A stretch of DNA of 64,000 nt. It comes from Theobroma cacao. Taxonomy: Eukaryota; Streptophyta; Magnoliopsida; Malvales; Malvaceae. The stretch covers positions 26,617,877-26,681,876 of the forward strand of contig NC_030853.1 of assembly GCF_000208745.1 (NCBI RefSeq), in the 5' to 3' direction. Below the pieces are notes generated by a model. The model was not told the origin of the DNA. It ran no database searches and saw only the letters and a program-made list of their open reading frames with translations. Below are positions 47,891 through 58,300 of the stretch, in pieces (position 1 is the stretch's first letter; the number at the start of each line of letters is the position of its first letter). A program made the position numbers and the translations under genes.

Positions 47891-50303
47891 AGATGAAGTT
47901 TTTTGGTTTGGATTAGATTCATTTTGAATGTATTCAAATTTTTTTATGAATAATATGTAGTTAGTTTTTATTTTGTTCTGATTTTGTTACTTTTTTTAGA
48001 TTCAATTTGATTTTGATTTTTAGTGTCAGTCCAATTTCATAATTGATCACAATTATGATTAAGCATTCCAAGTTAAAATGCTACCATCATCAATCCATAA
48101 TATAATATACAGAGTAAATTGAAGCAAATTATTTGAAGAATATTCTGATGTGGGTTTTTTAGGCAATGAACGTTTTCTTTAAGCTTTCAGATTTTATTTT
48201 GTTAAAATAAATTGCTTTGTGTTATATATTTTGTAAGTCTTTTTCGTTTGTTTTAAATTGAATTCTGAGTTCAAGAGGTTATTGTATTAAGAAACTATGT
48301 GTTTTGCTTGCTTCAGTGTTTGTATCGGTGCTGCAGTTATTCACTTTCTTTCTGATTTGATACAATCAAACTAAAAAAAAGAAGGAAAAAAATTTTTTTT
48401 CACAAAAGTTACTATAATATATTTCTTTTTATGGGTGATAGTTTGTTGATTATTCGTTATTTCAATATCAATTCTTTAGTTTTGGCTCAAGTTAAACAGG
48501 CATTGAAAAACCAATACTTGCTTGCAAAAGAAGATCCATATCGGTTCTACGTGTCTTTTGATTCTTCAATTGTTATCAAATGCTTGCTCATGTTGTCCAG
48601 ATGTTCCCAAATGATGTTTACTTGGGCGATATCATTGATGCTGCAAAGTCTTTCAGGTTTGTTATTCGGTTTTTCTCACTTAGAGGTTGAATCACAATTT
48701 ATCATATGTTTATTTTTGCACAAATGTGCATGTGTAGTGTGATTTCTTGGAAAAGCAGAAGTCCAATAATGGACTATACACGTTCCTCTTTTATCATTAC
48801 TCATATCTTAGCCTAAATTACTCTTGTTGTTTCTGTGCTAAAAGTAATGCCGCTAATATCTAGTTCTGGCCAACTTTTGCTGAGCTGTTTGCAATAATTG
48901 TTGTATACACATTTATGTAAAGGTACATTTTTTCTTGGGCCTTAATTCACTTACCATGTAGTTCTCTCCTGAATCATGTTTTTGTCCCATTTATAAATGT
49001 TAGGCTATGATTTGAATTGCCTTGTTAAGGAGGCATTATCTATTGAAATGTTGCTGGCAGCTATCCTCTAACTTAAGGGTGCAGGAGACACGGTCTTCAT
49101 TGGAGTGGTTTGTGGGAAAAGTACAAGACATGATTACCTAAATACTTTGAGACGATCTATAGTGAAGAGTACAAATAAATCAAGGTGATAGGTTTAAAGA
49201 AGCTGATCAGTTTTGCACTTCATTGCCTTTGTCATATAAAAGTTTTAATCTCTATTCACCCACCAAAAAGGAGGAATAGGAAAGAAAATTGCAAAAGTGG
49301 AAGCTTTTTTACATTTGCATAATGCCTGATGCACGCATATGTTTAAGCACTTAGAGAGAGATGAGACAATGGAAGCTCACTTGGTGGGGGAATTGATGCA
49401 TTCATAAAGCTGTCTCAAAGTTAGCTGCTATTAAAATCTCTATTCAATGTTCTATATACTTACTAAAATTTGAAGTCTATGTTCCAAATTCTGAGGAAAT
49501 CATTGGTAGAGATATCACCTGGATCGGATCCTGGTACAAATACATCTCAACACCTGTGGAGAAATGTTAGTTATGTTTCTGTTAGTAGCTTTTGTACTAG
49601 TGTAATTTTCATTACATAAATCAGTCATGTAGGGTGCCTAGTGATTTGATTATGATAATTGATTTCCACGGTAAGATGTACAAGTTTGGGTACTCCAGGA
49701 CCAGATCTCCATTGCAGTGATGTGCAAAGTACAAGGAAAACTTTGTCAAGGGTCATAAATATTGTGAAAGGGTTAACTCTAGCATTTGTTTTTAATTTAC
49801 ACTAGATCTTCTGTCTGCTCGTGAGTAACGGGTTTTGCTTGTTTTCATGACTTTTTCTTTAAATTTATCATCACTATTCACCATGATATATATGAATGAT
49901 AATTAAAGATATATTAAAAGATAATGACAAGAAAATATTGAGTTGTTCAGCTTTAATTATTTGGCACAGGCAATGAGGGCAAATGCTATTGGCAGTTGTG
50001 TTGTGCTCAACCATGGAGGAGGCTGCGCGGTAGACAAGATGCTCATGGATTTTGCTACACCATCAATGCACCCAATGATACTTGCATTTGTCGTCACCCT
50101 TGTTAATTCATTTTTAATTTTATTATTATTTATCTTTTTAAAAATTGATTTTACTAGAATTCTGATCAATTTTGCTTTTCTAATTTAAATACTGTCTTTT
50201 ATGGTTTCTTTATGCCTTGTATATTGGTGCACAGTATGATGCATTTAACTTGATATACATAAGATGCAGAATATGATACATTTAATTTGATATTGCATTA
50301 CAG
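47891..50303. repeat. Type-a linker (after J copy 7), with a diverged patch
   Basis: Same pieces as the other type-a linkers, but shorter after 48735 (deletion of about 75 bases). The NHGGGCAVDK piece here continues MLMDFATPSMHPMILAFVV, and about a dozen substitutions cluster at 50045-50105 in an otherwise identical region. Unrecognised. Confidence 0.5.
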
Positions 50304-50447
50304 GTAGAAGACTTTAGGCAGCAGGGAACTAAGATGAGAAGAAAGATGTGGCTTCAGAATATGAAGATAAAATTGATTGTTTTGGGTATCCTTATTGCCC
50401 TGATTCTTATCATTGTGCTGTCAGTCTGCCACGGCTTCAAATGTTAA
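50304..50447 (+). pseudogene. VAMP exon 5 fragment 4
   Basis: Intact last exon starting Val-Glu-Asp-Phe like fragment 1 (18867), with the same CCACGGC change before the final codons. Confidence 0.85.
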
Positions 50448-51624
50448 TCTGTCTTGGATTTCCCTTGTACCGCTCTTGCTGCCTGGGTTGTCTTGATAGA
50501 TTGGTTTGTCTTACTTGTTTTTTTAGGGCATATATTTCTCCCTTTGCTAGCCTTTTAGGATAGGGGGAGGCTTTGTATCTTGGTTGGCTGTATAGGTTAT
50601 AGTTTGAACTTGTTACGGTAGATAAAAATTTCTATGGAGGATTTCTTCTTTATATTGTGATGGGGGTATACTCGGATGCCTGCGTATCATATTTGTCCTT
50701 TTGAAATGTTATTAATCTGTTTTTTTTGTTTTTCTCGCTTATCATGTAAATCCTTTTGTATGCCTTTCTCTTTTAGACGTAAGAGGACACAGTTGGTTTT
50801 GTAAAATTTTTTAATGCTTAGGAGCCTATGGTTGCATGAGTAGCTCGGTGTCTTTGCCTTCCGCAGGGAAGGTCTTTAGCTCCAATGATTAGAGCGATGT
50901 GTATGATTGATTTTCCCCCACTCCCCTTGAAGTCTTGTTGATGAAGAATTGTTTTGTCAAAAAATAAAAAAATGATTTGTTAAAAAACTAGTTTGACTAC
51001 GAAACAAATCGAATTGTATTTGGCAGTTGGTTCCTTTTCGATTTTACATTATTCAAATCAAAGGAGTTAGCATATTTTCACTTGAAAACGACCTAATTTG
51101 AGTTTTTAATTGTAAATCGAATTTGAGAAATGAAAACTAATATCCCAAAGAACAGATTATAATCTATGAAAAATTGTAACAATGATGTGAAGCAGAAGCA
51201 CTACTGTTCTCATGGTTTTGTACATAATATGCTGAGATTAGATCTCACTATTGAAAAAATTAATGCCTAACTCAAATTTTAACATTTTGAAATTCTTTCA
51301 ATATAAAATACCTAAAAGTTTAATGCCCGTTGTTGGCTGGATCGTCCTTGTCCCATTATCCTCTCTAACCCACCCTTTTAAGTACTTAATATATATATAT
51401 ATTAATGAAAATAAAAGACTACAAAAGTAGTCTGTTATAACAATTAAATACCTTTAATTATAATTATTCTCAATCATAATTTCTTATTGCAGTCAATACC
51501 AAATTGAATTTTGGTTCAAGTAAGAAAGATAAGATGCATTTTGAGTAGAAATTTTAAATTCAAATCATAGAGTTCATCACGTGAAAAAGAAAAAAAAAAT
51601 TTTTTGAATAATTTTGAGAGAAAA
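50448..51624. repeat. VAMP 3' flank repeat and J-gene upstream flank
   Basis: Closest to 19011-20273, with deletions near 50935 and at the (AT)n run near 51388. No gene seen. Confidence 0.6.
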
Positions 51625-52017
51625 TGACGTCGTTTGTTGTTAGTCACTTGAAATGAGTGAAATGACGTCGTTTCCTTCTTAATGCTTATTTCTCTCCTGC
51701 CACACGGTGTCGTTTTACCAAGCAATAAATGCATCCCGTGAAACCCTGGCCTGTTTCTTTTTCTTCCTTGTCTGGCTAGGACTCTAACCGAGCCGCACCA
51801 CCTCTCTCCCACGATGGTTCCTGGGTTTCTCTCCCGACCGTCCTTTTCACTTGCCTTAGCTTGTTTTAGACGCCAACCAAACCAAATAGCGTCTTTTCAA
51901 CGCCAAATTGCCCAACACTATAAAAACCGTTCCCTTTACTCACAAAATCTTAGATCTCAGATTTCAGATATCAAATCTCGGATCGTTTCTTACTCTCTTT
52001 GAAGAAATTGTGTTGCG
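51625..52017 (+). promoter_or_regulatory. Promoter of J-domain copy 8
   Basis: TGACGTCG at 51625 and 51663; TATAAAAA at 51919, 99 bases before the ATG. Confidence 0.6.
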
Positions 52018-52467
52018 ATGGCTGATTTTCGTCTTCAAGGTATTTGTCAATCTCAATTCACAGAGATTGCTGCTGAAAGAGCTAAAGTAGCTGCAGAGGA
52101 ATATTTCAAGTCGGGAAACATCGACAGGGCTATTCAGCAAGGGTTCGCAGCACTCGATTTGAACCCCAATTTACGGATCGTGCAGGAGTACATTGCCGCC
52201 TATTTGATTCACAAGTTTGCTTCTATGTTAAGTCTTTGCCAGAAAATGAAGGTAGACGATACCAAAGTTCTGTACTCCATTCTTTTTATCGAAGATTGTT
52301 CCGCCGTAGTTGATGCTGCCACTATTAGAAAACACTACAAAGAAGTGGTACTATTGGTCCATCCGGACAAGAATGATTCAGTTGCAGCAGATGGTGCTTT
52401 CAAGATCGTTCGTCAGGCTTGGGAAACTCTCTTCTCTGATCACAACAAAAGAAGAAAGACCCGTTGA
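52018..52467 (+). CDS. Mini J-domain protein, copy 8 (last in array)
   Basis: 149 codons. It has the most coding differences among the intact copies: Glu for Lys at 57 (IVQEYIA) and Phe for Leu at 139 (ETLFSD), plus silent changes (TGTTCCGCC, GCTGCCACT, ACCCGTTGA). HPD motif intact. Downstream linker is truncated and no VAMP piece follows. Confidence 0.8.
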   Translation: MADFRLQGICQSQFTEIAAERAKVAAEEYFKSGNIDRAIQQGFAALDLNPNLRIVQEYIAAYLIHKFASMLSLCQKMKVDDTKVLYSILFIEDCSAVVDAATIRKHYKEVVLLVHPDKNDSVAADGAFKIVRQAWETLFSDHNKRRKTR

Positions 52468-53060
52468 AGATGAAGTTTTTTGGTTTGGATTAGATTCATT
52501 TTGATATGTATTCAAATTTTTTATGAATAATATGTAGTTAGTTTTTATTTTGTTCTGATTTTGTTACTTTTTTTAGATTCAATTTGATTTTGATTTTTAG
52601 TGTCAGTCCAATTTCATAATTGATCACAATTATGATTAAGCATTCCAAGTTGAAATGCTACCATCATCAATCCATAATATAATATACAGAGTAAATTGAA
52701 GCAAATTATTTGAAGAATATTCTGTTGTGGGTTTTTTTAGGGGTGATAGTTTGTTGATTATTCATTATTTCAATGTCAATTCCTTTTTTTTTGGCTCAAG
52801 TTAAACAGGCATTGAAAAACCAATACTTTGCTTGCCAAAGAAGAACCACTTGGTTCTACGTGTCTTTTGATTCTTTAATTGTTATCAACTGAGGGCAAAT
52901 GCTATTGGCAGTTGTGTTGTGCTCAACCATGGAGGAGGTTGCGCGGTAGACAAGATGCTCATGGATTTTGCTCCACCGTTAATAATCCCTATGATACTTG
53001 TATTTGTTGTTATCCTTGTTAATTCATTTTTAATTTTATTATCATTATTTATCTTTTTAT
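52468..53060. repeat. Truncated linker, right end of the array
   Basis: J-gene 3' flank and the start of the ALKNQY piece run to about 52890, where the sequence jumps directly to the ANAIGSCVVLNHGGG piece. Homology to the array ends near 53055 in AT-rich DNA, before any VAMP exon. Confidence 0.6.
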
Positions 53061-53901
53061 TATATATAAATAAAAATTGATGTTTATAAATTAAAATGGT
53101 TTTTTTGTGAACGACGTCATTTGTTATAATATTATACACATTGATTTGTATTTGATTGTAATTATTAATTTTAATCATAAATATAATATAATATAAAAAA
53201 TTACAACTTCGACTGAAAATTTTGATTATAATAAATTGATTCTCAATGGTAAAAACAATGTGACTACAGTATAATCCAAAAGCAATGCAAAAATGTTTAG
53301 AATATTGTTTCCCTGCTTTCCATAACTACCCAGTAAGCGTTCCATGTTCAACTCCCCATCCAAAGCCCAGTACCCATCCATCAGTCAATGTTGAGTTTGA
53401 CAGGCGGCCGCCCTTCTGTGCTGTCTTCGTGAGCAGCTAACAATGGAAATTACCAACGACCCAGCTGTGAGTTCCCACGTGCACAACGCTCTCCCAAGTC
53501 GCTGACACTTTAGAGCTCCTTCGATGACTGGCAAACTGATCTAGATCCACAAATTTCCGTCTTACCAACTTCAGGCCTAAGACCATCACCTTGTCGTGTA
53601 ACAGTTGTCAAGCTAATCCAGCAAGTAAAGTAACGGTTCCCAGAAAAAACCTTGGTAAATAGGCTTTTGCTTTAGCAGTTCCTCGTCCAAATTCAACTAG
53701 GCAAAACGTCGCGTCCCTTTATAGGGAATATATATATATATATATATATATGAAGAAATACGTATATACAGTTCCTTTAATTGCTCATTGTTACAAAGGC
53801 ACTCCTGAAGCAGTTTACTGTCTCTAACATACTCGCTTTCCACAAGCACTAACATTCAAAACTGACACAATCCATGTGGAGTATAAACCAACACAAAAAA
53901 C
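53061..53901. other. Intergenic DNA, 3' of the TPR gene
   Basis: No gene seen. 53340-53640 is less AT-rich, with a CCCACGTGC G-box-like site near 53476, but no open frame of note on either strand. An (AT)n run lies at 53728-53751. The last part is probably the 3' UTR of the gene on the minus strand. Confidence 0.5.
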
Positions 53902-56666
53902 TCAACAAGCCAACTGATCCCTGAACGAAGAGATTTCTTCGAAGATAGGAAGCCTCCTTGATCTGTATGGAGCCCATTGGCTCATCAACTGGTCAAGTCC
54001 TTCCAGGAAAGCATCTTCTAAATTTAATTCTATTGCAGTTGAAGCTAATGCTACGGGCTGTCGTGACTCGAGTTCCTGTCGCAGCTCCTTCACACGGTTT
54101 CTTGATTTGGGATCACTGGATCCTGGGAGTTTATCGTGTACTACATACTCAAGAACGGATTCTGCTTCCAAGTAACGTGCTTGTTTGATCAGACACTGGC
54201 AAAGGTTGCAAGCCTTGTTGGCATCAGGGTCTATTATCTGAGCTTTACGATAGACTGCTTCTGCTGCTAAATAGTTTTCTTGCTGCATGTAGGCCCAACC
54301 CAAGTTTCCCTGTATTACACATTTGTCCGGAAAACTTTCAAAATCAACACGGTCTACCCAAAATGATAGAAAAAAAAAATGAAAATCTCTTAGCAACTAT
54401 ATGCAAGCGAGGTGATCTTAATTGCTGACTGAAAAAGATCAAAGAAAGGGGGGAAAAAGAATCAAAGAAATTAGTGGACTTAGTACTTATTCAGTAGGAA
54501 AATCTTCCTATTTCAAGCCCAAACATAAAGTTGCATTGCATGGTACTGAAAAACACTAACAGTAAACATATAGTGATGAATTGAGATCAATTAGATAGCA
54601 GGAGAAATTAAAAACAATTTTGCAAAAAGTTATGAATTGAATTTTGTTACTGGCAATCCCAAGTATGCTGAAGAGGTAACAAATGCAGTATTTGACAAAT
54701 AACTGACTACAAAAATTTGATTACCAGTATTCTAGAGGTCTCCTGCTTGATGGTGACTTGGAACTTCTTGCCATGGGACCGTGCTGTCTTGGTAGGCTTC
54801 CCATTGAAGGCCTCACCTTCGTAAATCATTCTAAGCTTTTGCTTAAGTAGTTGTATCTGCTCGTCAATTCTCCCACATTTCTGCTAAATCTATTGCAGGT
54901 TAGTATGAAGACTTTATAAGGGTATATAAAAAGATGATGAAAGCAGGAAGAAGTTCCCTAAATCTGAAAAGTTGAGAATTTAACAAAACCTTTTCTTGAT
55001 TTTTGATGAGATAAAGACTTAATCAAACCATACAATGAAGTGGTTACTACATTTCATCTTCACAGAAACAGTGCTTGCAAAAAATTTGTTTCAGGATTTC
55101 TGACCTGGAATTCCCTTATTCCAGAGTGTTTAGCTCATTGAAATATCAGATTGAGAGATTAAACATGACTAGTTTGGCCTTTAGGCCCCACCTCTCACTT
55201 TTAAGCTCTTAACTTGATTGATTTTAATGCAATTTTGCTCTAGTGTCTTCTGACTCATTGTGCATATATAAGGAAAGATGTCACGATCAAAAACCTATAA
55301 CTAGTGCCTCTCCTATCACCTTAAAAGTATTTAGCTAGGTTGGCTGCTCCTTAATAATTAGATAGAAAAATGGTTAAATATCAACAATTACTTCAACTCA
55401 AAGCAAGGGGATCATTGGTTGAAATTCTATAATGAGCTTCTCTAAATACCGCTATTCTTATACATAAATACTGCCTAGACTACAATTAACTGACTAGAAA
55501 GCATACAACAAACACAGCCTCCTGGTTCAATTTGCATTACCTTATACAAGTCAATGAGGACATTGTCTAGTGATTCCTGAGCTTGCTTGGAGCAGCGTTC
55601 CCTAAAAGACTTTATTGCTTCAATCGCTTCTTCAGTTCTATCCTGCTGCTTCATAACCACTGCCATGTCTTTAAGTGCACTGTCTATTCTATCTCCTGCA
55701 TTTATCGCCTTCAAAAACAAAACTATCGCCGCGTCTGGATCCTTATCTACTAACTGCAATGCATAGGGAAGATGGCCGGATTGAAAAAAAAAAAAAAATC
55801 ACTGCCTAACGTAAGCATAAGAAAGCTTTAGAGACTTGCACAGCACGCACGCTCACACATATATAACATTAATCTTCCTAATATGTATAAAATGATTTGA
55901 GAATTTAGCACCTTACCCAACGTCACAGCAATCATCAGTACAATCTATGCCTAATTGAATTAAATTAACAGGAAGAAATAGATAAATGAAACTTCACTAA
56001 TAACTAGCAATTAGTGTTAATTAAAAATCATTTTTTTACCAAATGAACAAGTCATTCAAATATAGAGTTGCACTAAGGACCAAAAAAGGGTAGTCTTTTA
56101 CTGTTTTGTCCTTTACTCTATTCTCATTAATTTGCATCTTTTCTAGCAGGAAATTCCTAAAATACCTTGAACTGGAAAAATAGGACATACTGCAATAACA
56201 GCAATTCATGAACAACAAAAACTGGAAATGTTTCGAACATATATACACACACACACACGCAACCACATTAACAGATTAAAATGAGAGATAATTATGATAG
56301 AATCTAACAAAACCCCTGCTTGGTAAATTAATCTCTCATTCAAGGGCTTTTCAGTAATTATAAAAAACCTAAAGAAAAGAAAAATAGTAACAGAAGAGGT
56401 CCAGGATGAACACCCAAAAAACCAAAAAAATAAAAAAAACCTAGCATTTAACTGTATTAGAGGAACCTCAGATGATAAGCAGATTAAATGCACCCATCAA
56501 ACTCAATGGTGTACGGCATGCAGACGTATAGATATACGTAGATATATACCTGAACATGTTTCGCTCGAACGTAAGGGCTGTCCCCGGGAGGAAGCTTGTG
56601 AAGAACATGATAAGGAGGAGGAGGAGACTGTGGCAGCTGTTTCTCTATCTCTTTTCTCTCTTTCAT
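53902..56666 (-). CDS. POLLENLESS3-LIKE / SULFUR DEFICIENCY-INDUCED type TPR protein
   Basis: Four exons on the minus strand: 56666-56550, 55753-55541, 54880-54725, 54309-53902, all in phase 0 with GT-AG sites, giving 297 residues, close to the usual 290-310. Exon 1 carries VLHKLPPGDSPYVRAKHVQ, the family's N-terminal signature. Exon 2 holds the first TPR-like helices (LFLKAINAGDRIDSALKDMA, EEAIEAIKSFR). Exon 3 has GEAFNGKPTKTARSHGKKFQ, a hallmark block. Exon 4 has GNLGWAYMQQ, AEAVYRKAQ and the C-terminal RRLPIFEEISSFRDQLAC. Arabidopsis members include MS5/POLLENLESS3 (male meiosis exit) and SDI1/SDI2 (repress glucosinolate synthesis under sulfur shortage). Which of these this gene resembles in role cannot be decided from sequence alone. 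Start chosen for phase and family fit. Confidence 0.92.
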
Positions 56667-58300
56667 TTTTTTCTTCTAATTTCAACTTTTTAGGAGAACC
56701 AGAAAGAAAAAGGAGAGACAGGGAAGACTGTTGGAGCTTTGAAGGAGTTTTTTTTTATGGCAGAACAGAAGAGGAAAATAGAGACAGAGCTGACCAGTGT
56801 ATGCTGGACATTGGGGAGATTGAGATGAACTTGGACATTGTTGAGTCCAGGTTCATCGTGGTTTCAGGATTTGCTGTGACATTGTTGACGAGATTTGGTT
56901 TGCCACCTTTGGGTTCCGGACACTTGGCAGCTTTCTATTTCTCGGACGTGCCACATCTTTTGCTTGTCCTTTCCATTTTGGTTTTGTAAAGACGGTTTTG
57001 CTCCCCAACTGTAGGTTTTTCTTTTTTAATTATTACTAGTATTAAATAACTACTTTTTTTTCATTGGATAAGACAAACTTTCGGTTGACATTTATATTGC
57101 GATTAATTGTTTTTATTAAAGATTTCAGTTGTCTCTTAGTACTTTAATAGTTTAATTAATCTCTAAGATTACCATGAATTTATATACAATGAACTTCTTA
57201 AATGGCAAACTATAGATGTAGATTAAAAATTTGGGCTGTGGGTCATTAATTCATTAATTGGGGCTTCATTTACCTAAACAATTTGATTGAGGAGAAAATC
57301 TTAGTAAAATCTTTTCCATATATTATAACGAAGTGTTGGAAAAGTAAGCCAAGTTTTAAAATTTCTAACCATGGTTGGTGTTATCAAACATAAATGCATA
57401 TAATATTATTTGAAGTCAATAATAGCTCCGCACTTTCCTTGTGTTTGGTTCAGGTTGATAGGTTTTCATCGATATTCACGCCTGCACAGCTTCTTGAAGA
57501 ATGTCCTTGGTTCTTAAGGAACTCACCTAACTCAGATTAATTCCACTTGATTTCTTATAAACTTTGGTCTGTTTTGCTTTTTCAGGCCACAATGTTATAA
57601 AAAAAAAGGTAACGCTTTCACATTTTATTTGTTTTGACTTCAAAGGAAGAAATTATGGATGAGAAGACGGTTCTAATTTTTCGAAGTATAGAAGAGGAGG
57701 CCTCCGCCATTGGTATGTTTGATGAGATAAATAACTGAAAACGAAGCATCACAAGCTCGAAGCAAGTAAATGCATTTCCTCCTTTTTAGCTCCTGCTGAA
57801 GCGCCAATTTCTACAGGAACAAGGGGTAAAGTTTGTCTTTTATTCCTGGCCCCTTGTTAATCTGAAGGGGTATCATATCATAAGCGTGAGGACACGTGTC
57901 TTGTGCTAGATTGCAACTTGCAGAGGTTGTTAGGCAAACCCTGCTTTATCAACAAGCACATGGCTTCAATCTTGCATTTATTGGCTTTGGACACAATCAC
58001 TGCACAGAAGAGAGAGAGAAAGAAATTTCAAAAGGCATATATACATTTAAAAATAGACTATATCTACAAAGAGTGGCAGAGGCAACGGATTACAGCATAT
58101 TAAAACCCCACTAACAGCCCTTAACAGGATAGAAGCAACCGAGAAAATGCTAATGACTTCCTACATCCATATCATTTAGAAAAATAAACTGATAAGAGGA
58201 AGATATAAATGTTTTGATGCTTCTAACAGCCAACAAGAATTTCCTCCCAACAACTGTAGGCCGTCCTGCTAAAGAGCTAACCATTAGTACAATCCCACTA
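56667..58300. other. Intergenic: TPR gene promoter and ALBA gene 3' region
   Basis: No gene seen. Just upstream of the TPR gene ATG is a GA/CT-rich leader (TCTCTTTCATTTTT and AGAAAGAAAAAGGAGAGA on the plus strand). A 119-codon plus-strand frame (56630-56989) overlaps the leader and exon 1 antisense and is of biased composition, so it is not taken as a gene. DNA just below 58300 should contain the ALBA 3' UTR. Confidence 0.5.

Noticed and set aside
53728..53751. (AT)n run and other simple repeats considered as origin or regulatory sites
   Set aside because: Simple microsatellites are common in plant DNA; nothing more specific can be supported.
56630..56989. 119-codon plus-strand frame upstream of the TPR gene
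   Set aside because: Overlaps exon 1 and the leader of the minus-strand gene antisense, is low in complexity at its start and has no recognisable domain.
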